A DNA stretch of 64,000 nucleotides, from NCBI RefSeq assembly GCF_017591435.1, contig NC_059283.1, positions 6,929,512 to 6,993,511 of the forward strand. The letters run 5' to 3'. The notes under the pieces are model-generated. The model was given only the letters and a program-made list of their open reading frames with translations, made no database searches and was not told where the DNA came from. The translations under genes were made by a program, and so were the position numbers. Shown here piece after piece: positions 1 to 13,946 of this stretch (positions within the stretch are counted from its first letter, which is position 1; every line of letters starts with the position of its first letter). This DNA is from Portunus trituberculatus. Its lineage: Eukaryota; Arthropoda; Malacostraca; Decapoda; Portunidae.

Positions 1-215
1 AACCCCTTCAGTACTGGGACACAATTTTACCTTAAAATCTGTGTACGATTAGACCATTTTATTGACATTAGGAAGGGTCTATGGAGGTCATAAGAATACT
101 AGCCACCACAGTCTTCACTAGTTTAATTCCCCACTAGAGTTTTTGAAGCTGTACAAAACCACCAAACAGTAAACAGAATGAATATGGAAACGTGTCATGG
201 TACTGAAGAGGTTAA
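1..215 (+). mobile_element. MITE copy 1 (TTAA-flanked, 5' end cut by window edge)
   Basis: This is the first of three copies of one non-coding element; the others are at 58226-58439 and 58564-58776. The left end begins AACCCCTTCAGTACTG at base 1, so the leading TT lies outside the window. The right end reads GGTACTGAAGAGGTTAA, the inverted complement of the left end. Internal sequence (for example the block around 50-80 and 165-195) is closely shared with the other copies. A TTAA border followed by CCC fits piggyBac-type target duplication, which is inference because no transposase is visible. There is no ORF of note inside. Confidence 0.85.
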
Positions 216-363
216 GGGTGACATGCATAACCCAGTGTATGTTCGACTGAATCTTTAAACACATCCATTTCTGATTACAAATGAAGTACATGTGGGAAGG
301 GAAGAAATACATGTAAATGATTCTACTTCTACCTGCTTCAGAAATAGCATGTAAAGATTTACG

Positions 364-366
<3 letters not shown>

Positions 367-426
<60 letters not shown>
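367..426. repeat. (GA)30 microsatellite
   Basis: Uninterrupted AG dinucleotides, followed by a short imperfect tail (TTAGAGAGAC). Reading frames through it give only Arg-Glu or Ser-Leu runs. Confidence 0.98.
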
Positions 427-428
<2 letters not shown>

Positions 429-573
429 AGAGAGACTATATACTTATCATACACGTGGAGATATCTGCCACAGTCACACTCACCTGAAATATGAAAAAAA
501 TATATATATTAATGATGGAACACAAAGGAATGCATGGAAAGAAAAATACCCCAAAAAATATGAATTTCAAAAC

Positions 574-694
<121 letters not shown>

Positions 695-926
695 TGGAGA
701 CTTTCCCGCAATCACATCAAGTATCACAACCTTAAGAGAAATACTTCAACTTCACCTCTTCTTCCTCAAAACACCTTAAGTGGGACACAGCGCATTGAGA
801 ACCTGACTTCCCATGCTTTCTTGTATCTTTTTCTGAGCCAACTCCTGCCCTTCCCGCCACTCCATCTCATCCTGCACTCTCTTCCTCCGTCTAATTAGTG
901 GTGAACGATTTACCTTCCCTGCCCAG

Positions 927-997
927 GTGAAATATTCCAGATACAAGCTCCTGGAAACACGTGAAGGGTCCTTGAGGAAACTTTCTCCCCTGCAACG
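927..997 (+). CDS. Candidate internal exon, unknown protein
   Basis: Not recognised. A 71-base segment lies between a good acceptor (TTTACCTTCCCTGCCCAG, with a CTAAT branch-like motif about 30 bases upstream) and a fair donor (CAACG/GTAAAA). Only one of the three plus frames is open across it. It begins in phase 0 and encodes 23 residues starting VKYSRYKLLETREGS, rich in charged residues. The minus strand also has an acceptor-like TTTTACCGTTGCAG and a donor-like GGGAAG/GTAAAT around nearly the same segment, so the strand is uncertain. It may be a chance pairing of splice-like signals. No neighbouring exon could be linked to it. Confidence 0.25.
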
Positions 998-1074
998 GTA
1001 AAACTTAATACGGATTGAACTCCCAGTCTCTCTTAAGTTCCAGGGGCAAAGGGAAAAGGGAAAAAAGAAGGTTT

Positions 1075-1440
1075 ACTGAAAGGAAAAATATTGTTACTTT
1101 TATGATATTTAATATGCTGAGAGGAAAAAGATCACATCTGTGGCTCTTGATACGCTGAAAGGGGAAATTTTGTTACTTATATAGTTCTTGATATACTGAC
1201 AAGGGAAATATTGTTAGTTCTATGACTCGATATGCTCAGAGGGGAAATATTGTTCCTTCTATGACTCATAATACATTGAGAGGGGAAAATATTGTTACGT
1301 CTATGGTTCTTAATATGCAGAGAGGGGAAAATACTGTTACTTATGTGACTCTTGATACGCTAAGAGGAGGAAAATAATATTACTTCTATGACTCTTGATA
1401 CACAAAGAGGAAAATATTATTACTTTTATTACTATTATGT
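1075..1440. repeat. Minisatellite, about 41-bp unit, about 9 degenerate copies
   Basis: The motif GAGGGGAAAATATTGTTAC, followed by a TATGACTCTTGATACGCT-like half, recurs with starts near 1081, 1121, 1161, 1201, 1241, 1282, 1323, 1366 and 1406, a period of 40-43 bp. Copies differ by substitutions and small indels, so the array is old. It is not coding in any frame. Confidence 0.85.
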
Positions 1441-2484
1441 TGGGGACACGTGTGGAAGGTCCTGGAAATGTGATGATTAGGGTATAGATGAAAGGATAAA
1501 GGTGAAGGTAAAGTCCTGCAGGAAGAGCATTATGAAAGGAGTGAAGGATGGTAGGAAGGAGGAATTACTCTACGTGGAAGGACTTCTGAGGATAACAGCT
1601 GTAGTATATCTCGTCACTTAGAGGGAACAGGAAACATGACTATATTTTTTCTTATTATCTTTTACATTATCTTTTATTTATCTATTTATCTATCTATTTA
1701 TTTATTTATTGCTTTCCATTTCCACTTTAGCTTTCTTTATCTATATTTGGAAGACCACGTAATAATTTTCCTCAGATATTTATTTTTAAAGGTAAAGAAA
1801 AAAAATGATCATATCTCCCTTCTCATTTCCCTTTAAAATGTTTCTTTTCATGTCTATCTGTTTTCAATCTCTACCTCATTCATCAACGAGACTCTCTCAT
1901 AACCCTTTTTCAGATTTCTATTTTCAAAGGTAACGAAAAACATGATTACATCTTCTTATTTCCCATTAAAATATTTCTTCTTCTCTCCGTTTCCGTTTTC
2001 CGCTTTACTTTCCTTAGCCACACTCCCTTACAGTTTTCGCCCCCTTCAGAATATTCTCTCCACCTTCTTTTACGTCCTATTGTTCTGTGTCTCTTAGTCT
2101 TCCCCCACTGACTTCTCCCAGTCCAATAAAAAATTCAGGTTACGTGTTGAGGGAGCGATGGTGGTTAGAGGAAGCACTAATATGAACCCTAATTAGAGCA
2201 GGTTTACTTAAAGGAACAATTTGCCTTATAAACATTCAAAACTCCCACCTGGATTCACCGCAGCAAGACAACACCGTTAACACCATGTACTGCTACCACT
2301 ATCGTCACCACTACCACCAGCAGCAGCAGCAATAACAATAAAGCGGTCATTTGCCTTTTTAATTGGGAAATACAAATGCTGAAAACGCACTCTGATCCTG
2401 CATTCACACAATCAATGCCATATATCGTCTCCACGGAATTTAATAAAAGATGATGGAGTCTGCCGTTGTTTGTGAGTGGGAGGT
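1441..2484. other. AT-rich unique stretch, no gene seen
   Basis: Mixed T-rich and A-rich sequence with a short TATC/TTTA-rich run at 1676-1712. A 3'-splice-like tract (ACTTCTCCCAG) at about 2110-2120 is followed by a 24-codon stop-ended frame, and AATAAA occurs near 2336. I regard this as too weak to call a terminal exon. Confidence 0.4.
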
Positions 2485-2621
<137 letters not shown>

Positions 2622-2689
2622 GGAGACGAGTGTTCCTCTATCCAAGCCTGAGATTCTTGTCATGTAAAATTGATGTGGTAAGACTGCAA

Positions 2690-2995
2690 GAGAGGAGGAG
2701 ACAGGTGAAGAGGAGGGAGAAGAGGAAGAGGAGGAAGAGAAGGAGGAAGAGGAGGAGTGTCGATGTGCATGTATGGAAAGGACAGTCGATAATGAACGGT
2801 GCATGTAAACAAACAACGATAAATGGGAGGGGTGTGACGCCACTAACAAAGATGGAGAAGGAGGAGGAGGAGGAGGAAGAGGAGGAGGAGGAGGAGGAGG
2901 AGAAGGAGGAGGAGGAGGAGGAGGAGGACGAGGAGGAGGAGGAGAAGGAGGAGGAAGAGAAGAAGGAGGAGGAGAAGAAGGAGATGGATGATGAT
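2690..2995. repeat. GGA-rich purine tract
   Basis: Imperfect (GGA)n with GAA, GAC and AGA interruptions, densest at 2851-2995. The plus strand has almost no pyrimidines here. Glu-rich, Ser-rich and Leu-rich frames are by-products of the repeat. Confidence 0.95.
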
Positions 2996-3126
2996 GGGAA
3001 GAGGAACAGGGAGAGGAAGAAAAATATATGACATAAGAAGAGGATATGAAAAGAGACAGGCAAATAAGAAGCAACTGTTAATAAAGGAGAAATGAAGGTG
3101 AAAAGGTGAGAAGTGATATAGACTCA

Positions 3127-3228
3127 GGAGGAGGAGGAGGAGGAGGAGGAGGAGGAGGAGGAGGAGAAGAGGAGGAGGAGGAGGAGGAGGAGGAGGAGGA
3201 GGAGGAGGAGGAGGAGGAGGAGGAGGAA
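3127..3228. repeat. (GGA)34 trinucleotide array
   Basis: Near-pure GGA repeat with one GAAGA interruption. With 2485-2995 it forms an approximately 750-bp purine-strand block. Confidence 0.98.
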
Positions 3229-3426
3229 ATAGGGAATAAGTGGCGTGGGAATTGTCACTTTACGAAGGTCGGGGGAGGGAGGAGCAGATAGATGAGTACA
3301 CATGAATAAAAAAGAAATAAAAACCATGAATAAAAAGAGACAATAATATCCCGGATGGAAAGTGAAGAGGGTGAATAAGAGATTGCGAGTAATGAAACTG
3401 TCACGAGAACCGAATACAAAATGGCG

Positions 3427-4366
<940 letters not shown>

Positions 4367-4597
4367 TCATCCTCTGCTTCCTTTCTTTTCTGGTGTCTTC
4401 TCAATCCCGAGATTCGAAGGAACAACAAGGTCTGCCCGTGAAATAACACCAGTCTCCTCGTGCAATCCAAACCTGGGGGCGCCACCAACATTAATCCCTT
4501 CACAAACAAAGAGAGGAGGCAAGACTAAGAGAAACACCCACCTGGAAAAATAAGTCAGCAGTAATTTCCAAACTATTCCCTCGGTTTCTGGTAGCAT
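4367..4597 (-). CDS. Small ORF with hydrophobic N-terminus, or spliced exon
   Basis: A 76-codon minus-strand ORF starts at a true ATG and is not low-complexity. Residues 19-33 form a hydrophobic stretch (FSRWVFLLVLPPLFVCEG), followed by a mixed hydrophilic C-terminus with EETGVISRADLVVP, which would suit a secreted or anchored peptide. A strong acceptor lies inside the ORF (branch-like CTGAC, then TTATTTTTCCAG) near 4542. The true exon may therefore begin there and use the same frame. No homologue is recognised and nothing beside it forms an operon-like context. This is a plausible but unproven coding segment. Confidence 0.28.
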   Translation of the reverse strand: MLPETEGIVWKLLLTYFSRWVFLLVLPPLFVCEGINVGGAPRFGLHEETGVISRADLVVPSNLGIEKTPEKKGSRG

Positions 4598-6803
4598 TCC
4601 ATCACGCGGGGAATGTTTATATTATAATTTAATCTACATTCTTGTTGACTTGGGTTAATCAGAGAGGCAACAGTTCCCGGAAGATTGGCCCTCTCATTCG
4701 GGAAAAAAAGTCAGGAAGCCCTTCAAGGCTGGAGAGAATGTTGATAGAGCAAATGTAATGAGACGTGAGGGAAGGAACTGAGCGGCCCGCGAGGGATGGA
4801 GGGACTGGAGAGTACAGACATAGACACATCTGGGTACTGTACTGGAAGTGGAAGAAGAAAAGTGGTCAGTGAGTATAATGATGTTAAAGAAAGACAGTGA
4901 TGTGTGTGAATTGTTAAAAGGTGGGGAACTGGAAGGGCTAGACTGCAGACACATGTACAAACCTAAAGGCCGTACTAGAACCGGAAGAAGTTGGTGAAGG
5001 AACACAATGATATATGAATAAAATTTTAGGGAAAAATAAAGGAAAAGGAGAAGTGAATGCTAACCTGGAAACTGTATTGTAATTGGGAGAAGGGAAATGG
5101 TCACTGTATAAAATGACGTTAAAGGATCATGAGTGACAAAAGAGTGAATAATTAAAATAGGTGAGTGGGAGAGACTGAATAGTAGAGATATCAGCAAACC
5201 TGGAAACGATACTGAAAGTGGAGGAGGAGCAGTGACCAGAATAGATAACACTGCAGGAAAGGAGTCAGTGTGAATTATTAGAGTATGACAAAGGAGGGAG
5301 AGTGAGACTGTGAGGCTTGGTGAGGAACACAAGAAAGGAAAATTAAAATACGTTGTAATGAGTGAGGTTAATTGGAGGATTAAGGAAAAGGGAAGAGAAG
5401 TAAATAATAACTGAACACACAGAGGGAAGGCTACATACATCACTCCACAAAACACATCAGTTCCTAACGTACACATTAATGCAAATAAAAAGCGATAAAA
5501 AATGCGTCAATACTAAATATTCAAATTACAGAAAATAAGAGAAAACATTTCTTGAACACGAAGCAGAGTAATTAGATAAAATACAAGACGCAAAACAAAG
5601 TAATAAAAAAGAAACTAAAAACAGCACGTAAAAAAGAAACAGAAGGAAAAAGCGTCAGAATCATTAGGCAAGAGAAACCTCAAAAGAACAATAACAACTG
5701 ATGAATGGCGGAGTGTGTGAAGAAAAATGAAAGGAGAACGAGGAGGCAGCAGAATGTGTCAGTGCCTCAATACATTAAGCACAGCCGAGAGAACCCCAGG
5801 GGCGCCCACCAGACACATTACGAACAGAGAAACTAAATTACAAAGCAGATGGAAGCAACTACACGCCCCCTGAGGCAAACACTCCACCAATAATGACTAC
5901 AAGGTGGGAGACTCAAAAACAGAACGTAAATACCAAGAAATAAAAAAAAATAACACATGAAACTCGGTTCAAAAGAGTCAGGGGGAAAAATAACAAAGCC
6001 ACCAGCAAAATTACTCAAAATCCACCGATAACTCAAAAAGCAGAGAAACTAAACAGGAACAAGTCGAAAAAAAATAAATAACGCACAGGACTCGGCTCAA
6101 AGGAGGGAGAAGAAAAAGAAGAAGAAAAAAAAAATAGCAGGAGTAAGTACTAGCAAAGCCACGAACACAATTACTCAAAATCCAATCAGCAATTATATTT
6201 ACAAGACGCAGTCGACTGTAATTTGGCTCAGTGTAGTGCATGTTCAGTGTAGTCCGGTAACAGCATCTAAACACCCTCAGGCCACGAGCAGCGCCAGGTA
6301 AAGAAATGAAAGGTTGCTAATTTTAAGGATCATTAAGGAAATATATATACTTTTCCCTCTTCTTATTTTTAACATGGGAGGGTTGGCGAGGAGGAGGTGA
6401 CGGTGATGGAAGGAAGGAACGGTAGTGGTGATGGTGGTGATCGTGATGAAGATGGAGAAATGGCACGTCTAATTTCAGCAAGCACAGGTGACATGTGACG
6501 TAATAAGCGAGGCGTGTCAGGTGAGATTGACAGGTGAGGCCCATATGGCAGGTGCACGACGGGAGGAAAACTAAAAGCAAACTGAGTAAACTGAATAAAG
6601 TGAGGATAAACTAAATTGACTTTTGGAAAACATAAGTCAGACGGCCCCAAAAATACTTCGAAGTGATGAGAGGAAAGAGGATACGATTCTAAATAAACTA
6701 ACAATTATTCATGGAAGGCTGTCAGTTATCTATTTATATGAATGGATAATACGGATAGGAGGAAGGAGAGGGACGTCACTAAAACATCTGAATTACCACC
6801 ATC

Positions 6804-6804
<1 letters not shown>
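4598..6804. other. Purine/A-rich stretch without a supported gene
   Basis: Long A/G-biased sequence, especially 5030-6180, with degenerate GTGGAAGAGGAG-type motifs at 4800-5300. A stop-free segment before a good donor (GCGCCAG/GTAAAG, about 6299) is possible at 6231-6299, but its acceptor is weak. A TGACGTAA motif lies near 6495. Nothing else was seen. Confidence 0.4.

Positions 6805-6849
<45 letters not shown>
6805..6849. repeat. (CAA)15 trinucleotide array
   Basis: Pure CAA repeat. Related CAA/CCA runs follow at about 6895-6960. Confidence 0.95.
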
Positions 6850-6850
<1 letters not shown>

Positions 6851-6989
6851 AACAACATCAACCACGAAATATAAAGAGAGGCTTCCATACCATACCACAC
6901 CACCACCACCATCGCAGCAACAATAACAACAACAACAACAATAACAAGAACAATAACAGCCAGAGCCAGTCCCTCCGCCTCATACTTGC

Positions 6990-7660
6990 TCATTCACGGG
7001 GCGCGGCGGCTGCTGATGCAATAGACGTTTCCTTGAGATTAATACAAGCAAGAGCACTCCAAGATTGGTGTTCCCGGTCATTAGGGGCGACCCAGCACTC
7101 GCCGCCCGCCTTGTACGACCGCTGGGAAATAGTCAACGCGCTTCATTAGAGCTTTACATCTGTTAGCGCTCTTTACGACGCAGCCTCGGAGGAAGAAACA
7201 GCAGGAAAATGGGGAAGAGAGATCGCTTTTGGAATGGAGTGTGGTGGTGGTGGAGTGACTTTGGTTCAGAAGCCTCGAACAGCAGCGGGGCGGCGGTAAG
7301 TGTAACCAGAAGATGCAGTTGTGTTTGCCGGCGAGAGGAGGGCCCCCAGCACGGCCATTTTTCAGGTCCTGGGCGATCAATTTTGATAACTTATGGCCTT
7401 AAACAGCACTATTTTGAACGATGGCCGCCACGCAGGGAACATCCGGCCAGATTTATGACTTTTGCCTCAAGTTGCCGCGAGAACCTTGGCGGCGCTTCTT
7501 GCTAAGGCCACCAAGTTCGCCTCAAAGTCTCGAGGGCAAAGGACGCGTTCTTGAGACCAACCTGCTGTCCAAAGCCGCCGACCACCGCACCGGCGAGGCA
7601 CAGGAGGGTCAGAAAGGCTGCGGTAGGAGCCGCTTGCTGTAGCGAATGCATTGTCTTCAG
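6990..7660. other. GC/CpG-rich island with ORFs on both strands
   Basis: CpG dinucleotides are frequent here compared with the A/G-rich flanks. Stop-poor frames exist on both strands: a 73-codon plus-strand ORF at 7421-7642 starting MAATQGTSGQIYDFCLKL, and minus-strand frames at 7502-7651 and 7081-7380. A strong donor (GGCG/GTAAGT) occurs near 7294 on the plus strand. It could be a promoter or first-exon region, but GC-rich DNA also produces long ORFs by chance. Confidence 0.4.
7502..7651 (-). CDS. Small ORF with signal-peptide-like start
   Basis: A 49-residue minus-strand ORF from an ATG with A at -3. The N-terminus MHSLQQAAPTAAFLTLLCLA continues with a small-residue run GAVVGGFGQQ, a classic n-h-c signal-peptide layout with probable cleavage around residues 25-30. 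A weak donor (CAGCAG/GTTGGT) follows residue 30, so this could be a first coding exon of a secreted protein that continues elsewhere. It overlaps the opposite-strand ORF 7421-7642, and at most one of the two is likely to be real. No family is recognised. Confidence 0.27.
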   Translation of the reverse strand: MHSLQQAAPTAAFLTLLCLAGAVVGGFGQQVGLKNASFALETLRRTWWP

Positions 7661-9167
7661 TGGACATAAATCCTGTGCTTCCCTCACTCCACCTGAATGA
7701 CTACTCGACCAGGTGGCCAACTGAGTGACTGACTGTACGCCCGAGTAATTGGATGAGTGACTGGCCGATTGGCAAGCTGAGTAACTGACCGCAGGGATGA
7801 GAACTCACCGGGGGGGGATGGATAAAAAAAAAGCTGCACTGACTCACCCAATGAATGATTAGCAAACCTGCTTGGCGTAACTCAACAGAGGCTCACTTAG
7901 AGAATAGGACAGTGTACCTGAGTGAGGAAATGAGCACCTGACTTAACAAGTAAATTAACTGCACCTTATATTAAATAGCCTTTCACGTCCACTTGCCCCG
8001 CCTCATTGCACAGAAAAAAAAAGAAAGAAAGAAAAACAAGACTTATTCCTACAACTGATAAAAAGAAAGTGGCAGGAACACATTCGGATTAGCCTTACAG
8101 TACATCCATTCTTTCCTCCCTCTCTCTGTCCAGCGCGTCCGTCCCTCCCTCCGCACGCCTGCACCTCCACCTCTCCTTCATACCCTCCCAGTCGGGCCAT
8201 TACAAACCTACCCCCGGATGCTGCCTCGGTGCGCCCTTGTGGCCCGGAGACGAGAACTATCATTATTGCACTATCTTACCCCAGCTCGTCATAACCCGCC
8301 AGACGGAATAGCAACAAATTGGAGGCTGAGGAAGAGCGTGGTAATGCCGGCCACGAGGGATGACATGCCAGCCAGCAGACGGAGGGAGAGCAAAGGGAGA
8401 GGAGAGGGAGAGGAGAGGGAGAGGGAGGTAGTGAGTGAACGAGAGGAAAGAGAGAGAAGGAGGGAGAGTTGAGGAAGGGAAGAGAGAGCTGAGGGAGCGA
8501 TGCGAAGTGGTACGCTTGCAAAAAAGATTGGAAGCGTTGCGATGGGAGAGTGGTGGGAAGAGGCGGGGAGAAATTATTGGGGAGTAGATAAAGAGGGGGA
8601 TAGAGCGGGGAGGGTGTGGTGGAGGATTAAGATTGGGAGGGAGAACGCGCAAGAACACAGGGAAAAAAATATATGTGGAAGAAGCGGAGGCGTTGAAAAA
8701 AACGAGCATGGAGTCATTTAAGCCGCGAAACAAGTCGAAGATAAGACAGTAAGAGACGGTAAAGGAAATTCTGAGGCACACGGGTGGAGAAAAATGCCCA
8801 TGGAGAGAGTTAAAGAAGAGGAGAAACAGAGGAAAAGAGGATGAGGCAAGGTAAGCACAGGTGATCACAGGTATCTCTTCAGAAGTGTGGGAACTGACAA
8901 GCTAAACGGGAGTCGTGAGAGAAGCTTAATAGTGATGGGGATTTGAGTGAAGGGAAAATCTTGTGCAGGAGTGAAGAGTGCGATGGTGGGTGTTTGCGAG
9001 GAAGGGAACGGGGAGGGATGGGAGAAGATGGGAGGATAGGGGAGATGGGAGGGGATGGGATGGAAGGAGAGGTGGAAGGAAAGGTTACGGAAGGGAGGGT
9101 GAGTCAAAAGGAGAAGGAAATTACGAGGAAACAGGAAATGCCGTGCCTGTTAACGTGTTAGTAAATA

Positions 9168-9170
<3 letters not shown>
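7661..9170. other. Low-complexity and purine-rich stretch, no supported gene
   Basis: 7685-7800 has scrambled TGAGTGACTGAC motifs. 8380-8475 is a GGGAGA-rich tract. 8780-9120 is A/G-rich with repeated GGGATGGGA motifs. An ORF at 8218-8472 has about 58 ordinary residues before running into the GA tract, and I do not consider it supported. Confidence 0.4.

Positions 9171-9262
<92 letters not shown>
9171..9262. repeat. (GT)46 microsatellite
   Basis: Uninterrupted GT array of 92 bp. A short (CA)9 run followed by A18 lies 65 bp downstream at 9328-9362, an inverted partner. Confidence 0.98.
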
Positions 9263-9266
<4 letters not shown>

Positions 9267-9331
9267 CTCCTTAAACCAATACTACTAATAACACTAGAGA
9301 TGCTGTTACTACTATACATCATACAACCACA

Positions 9332-9362
<31 letters not shown>

Positions 9363-9550
9363 CAGATGAAAAATGAAAGACACCTTAACAAAACCTGACC
9401 TTCCCTTAACCTGCTTCACGTTCCCCATTCCCTCACCTTTACGAGAGAAGCAGAAATATGAACCAAGCCTCCCTTTATCCTTTCTCAAACCTGAAGTTGC
9501 TAGTAATTCGAAATAAAACTCTGGTATTTCCCCGTGAGGAACTAAAGATA

Positions 9551-9612
9551 CTCCTCCTCCTCCTCCTCCTCCTCCTCCTCCTCCTCCTCCTCCTCCTCCT
9601 CCTCCATCTCTT
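9551..9612. repeat. (CTC)n array
   Basis: Pure CTC trinucleotides, about 18 units, degrading into CTT/CTC. Confidence 0.96.
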
Positions 9613-10681
<1,069 letters not shown>

Positions 10682-11184
10682 TATTGTAATGGGCACCAGA
10701 AACAGTGAGGAAGGGCGTGATGCATTTGTCTCAGTAGGGGATGAAGAGAAAGGGAGATGAAGAGAGAGAGAGAGGGAGAGGGAGAAAGAGAGAGAGTGGG
10801 AGAGGGAGGGATATCAAGTGAGAGTGGACAGAAGTGATAAATTTCCTTCGGTCCTAATCGGCCATCAGTGAAGGGCGGCGTGGCAACCATCACCATTACC
10901 TCCATTAAGTCCCATCTGCCATCACCATTAACGCCACCACCACCATACCCCATTAACACAACCCAAGACATCTACACCACCACCACCACCACCACCACCA
11001 CGGACGCTGCAACGGACACTACGATTCCCACAGGCCAAGTCCCGTTCTCCTTCTCTCGGCCCATACACGACCCGAAAAGGCACGACTCAGCTGTTTGGGG
11101 TCGTGAGAGGTGATGGGTAGTGCTGGTGAGGTGGTGCGCCTGAGGGAATGATGGGTGATGCTGGTGATTATAGATAGCGTCAGG

Positions 11185-11314
11185 AGTAGAAGGAGGAGAA
11201 GGAGGAGGAGAAGGAGGAGGAGGAGGAGGAGGAGGAGGAGGAGGAGGAGGAGGAGGAGGAGGAGGAGGAGGAGGAGGAGGAGGAAGAGGATGAAGAAGAG
11301 GAGGAGGAGGAGGT
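11185..11314. repeat. (GGA)n trinucleotide array
   Basis: Imperfect at the edges and pure in the middle (about 11213-11283). The reverse complement reads as Pro, Leu or Ser runs with no coding support. Confidence 0.97.
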
Positions 11315-11622
11315 AAAGATGTCCTAAAAAAAGGATTTGAAAACGGAAAACCAGTAAACACAATAACACAAAGCAAGAAGAACGAGGATGAAGGAGATGA
11401 GAAGGAAAAGCAGAAGGAAGAATTGGAGAGCGAAACACAAGAACACGAGAGACAATTCCAGTAAAAGAAGACAAGACAACACGAGGGATGTGGAAGAGAA
11501 GGTTGAGCAGGATGAGGAGGAAGACGAGAACAAGAAACAAGAGGAATAAGAAAAGAAAACGACGGGAAAAAAAGGCGACTCGGGTGCGACAGACATAATC
11601 TAACTTGACTCAGGGAAACAGA

Positions 11623-11724
11623 ATGAACTTGGAAGCCACACGGAGTCCAGAGCCGCCTGGAACCCCGCTGGAAACCCCGACAAAAAGCAGGGAAGCCGCG
11701 CACCTCAACTCCACAGGATTCTGA
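11623..11724 (+). CDS. Possible 33-residue small ORF
   Basis: An ATG with A at -3 opens a 33-codon ORF ending in TGA: MNLEATRSPEPPGTPLETPT, then a basic, Ala-containing tail. It is Pro/Thr/Glu-rich but not a simple repeat. The opposite strand is also open here. No homologue or signal peptide is recognised. It may well be chance. Confidence 0.15.
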   Translation: MNLEATRSPEPPGTPLETPTKSREAAHLNSTGF

Positions 11725-13139
11725 CTAACTTTTCTTTCCAATTTCACGACTCAGGCTACAGGCACTTGAATCTCCTCCTCACAGACTTGCACCCGCTCAC
11801 CTTCATTCCTTCCCTCCTTCCCTCCTTCTCCTTCCTCTCTCCTGTATCGCAAATTGCTGTCCTCACTCCCACACCGTCACAGCCGCCGCCGCCACAGTTG
11901 CATTCCCAATATAATTTTCAAGGGAGAAAGTTTCGCGCCTCATCAGAAAAGTAGAAAATATATACGTAGGTAAGTTTCTACAAATCCTTGGGTGTATGAT
12001 AGTCTTCTTCTTCTTCTTCTTTTCTTCTTCTTCTTCTTCTTCTTCTTCTTTTATTCTTCATGTTTTCTTTAATCTTTTTATTGTCCTTCCTTTTTTTCTT
12101 TTCTTCATTTTTCTTCCCTTTTCCGTTTTAATTTTTTTCCTCTTTTTTTTATCTTCTTTTTCCTCCTCCCCTTATCATCTTCTTCTTCTTCTTTTCTTCT
12201 TCTTTTTCTTTTCTTTTCTTTTTTCACTTTCCTTCCTTTTCCTTTTATTTTTTTCTTCTTCCCTCCCCTTGTATCACCTTTTTTCCTCCTCTTATTTACC
12301 CCTTCTCCTCCATCCCCTACTCCCCAACTTCTCTTCGTCGTCGTCGTTCTCCTCCTTCTTCTACTCCTCCTCCTGACCTTTGCGTTTTTACACATATATT
12401 TTAAGCTCTGAATTTCCATTAACTCATCGCACGGGGAGAAAATAAATAATAAATAAACCAGTACGTTAAAATTTCCAAGATGCGCAATTTTTATTTTCTA
12501 TTTTTCCACAATTCGGTGCAAAGAATATCAAGTAAGCTTTTTTTTTTTTTTACCATTAACGCTGTAATAAATTATCTCTGGCGGGTTCATTTTTAACACC
12601 TCATTTTTTCATTAATTACGAGGAAACTTGAAAAAAAAATAATAGTAATAGTAAACGCAATTTGATATAAGAAAAAAATATTATTATGATACATTATGAT
12701 AAAATTCTTGCCAATAATACAGCATGATCAATTATAATTCAATTTAAAGTATAGTTATTTACGTTACAATTACATACATTTACTCCGATTACAAAAACGT
12801 GAACCTGAAAAAAAAACAATTCAATACAAAATCTAATGAAAAATACAACACAAACAACACAAAATAGAGTAACCGCATAACTACAGCACCAATACACACA
12901 GTAGTAATACTCACACAATCACCATCGACCCACGACAAAGACACGGCTGAATAACAACAATAAAGGAAACAAAAACAAACAACAACCCTATTTCTACTAA
13001 TACTGTAATACTCCTCTCCCTTCTCCCTCGACACACACACGCACACACACAAAGGTACCCTTTTCACCACACCAACAGCTGACAAACACGCACACACACG
13101 CACAAACGTACAAATTAACAGAACCACAAACATCTGCGG

Positions 13140-13141
<2 letters not shown>
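11725..13141. other. Pyrimidine-rich then AT-rich stretch, no gene seen
   Basis: 11770-12400 is a long C/T-rich block with TTC/CTT runs (12004-12050). 12410-12860 is AT-rich. 13030-13110 carries scattered CA runs. No coding segment is supported. Confidence 0.45.
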
Positions 13142-13210
<69 letters not shown>

Positions 13211-13218
13211 GCACGCAC
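13142..13218. repeat. (CA)32 microsatellite with GCAC tail
   Basis: Pure CA to 13206, then three GCAC units. Confidence 0.98.
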
Positions 13219-13887
13219 TGCTACTTAATACCCTCTATCAATCAGGGAATCGATTTGACTGACGAAGGCGATGGACAGGACGAGGAGGCGTGAGAGAAGG
13301 ATAAAAGGCACTGCAAGCCTGTCCACCAACAGTGCCATGTGTCTTTGTTAGTGCCAAGGAGTAATGCTGACGTGAAGAGAGTATTAGCACGAGTGAGAGG
13401 CTGAGAGTGAGAGAAAAGGTGGAAAAGGTAAGGCGTGTTTCAGTAAAGCAGGTGAAAGGGTAGAGAGGTTAAAGGGCTAAGGGTAGGAAGGTAAGTAATT
13501 AATGGGTGAGATAATGGTGTTGTGATGTCGGAGAGGTTAAAAACTGTGGCAAAGAAAGGTGAAGATAGAAATGCGTGATGTTTAAGGGTGAAAAACATTA
13601 AATTGTCCATTACAGAAGAAATTGGGATTAAAGACGAAACAATAAAAGTCGAGAGTGAACACCAGCGAATAGGTAAATTTCTAGGTGGAGCAAACGCGAT
13701 CACATGAAATATTGAAGTACACACCCAAAATTAAATTAAAACCAAGATAACAACCCGCATCAAAGACTTTACCGAGACCACTAAGTGGAAACCCGAGAAA
13801 TTAGGGATAATAGGAAGAAAAAAAAGTAAAAAAAAAAAAAAGAAGAAAAAAACAATAATGAACTCAAACAGGTGAGCTAAATAATTT

Positions 13888-13890
<3 letters not shown>

Positions 13891-13944
<54 letters not shown>
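13891..13944. repeat. (CA)27 microsatellite
   Basis: Pure array. On the minus strand it reads (GT)n and starts exactly at the donor of the candidate exon 13945-14081. Confidence 0.98.

Positions 13945-13946
<2 letters not shown>

Noticed and set aside
2110..2200. Terminal exon after ACTTCTCCCAG with AATAAA at about 2336
   Set aside because: Only 24 codons, and AATAAA is inside an AATAAC/AATAAA-rich run, so the association is weak.
10972..11703. 243-codon minus-strand ORF
   Set aside because: Most of it is poly-Pro/Ser from the GGA array and C/T-rich sequence; only a short GC-rich start is ordinary.
11996..12376. 126-codon Phe/Ser-rich ORF
   Set aside because: Product of a TTC/CTT-rich block with no splice or start support.
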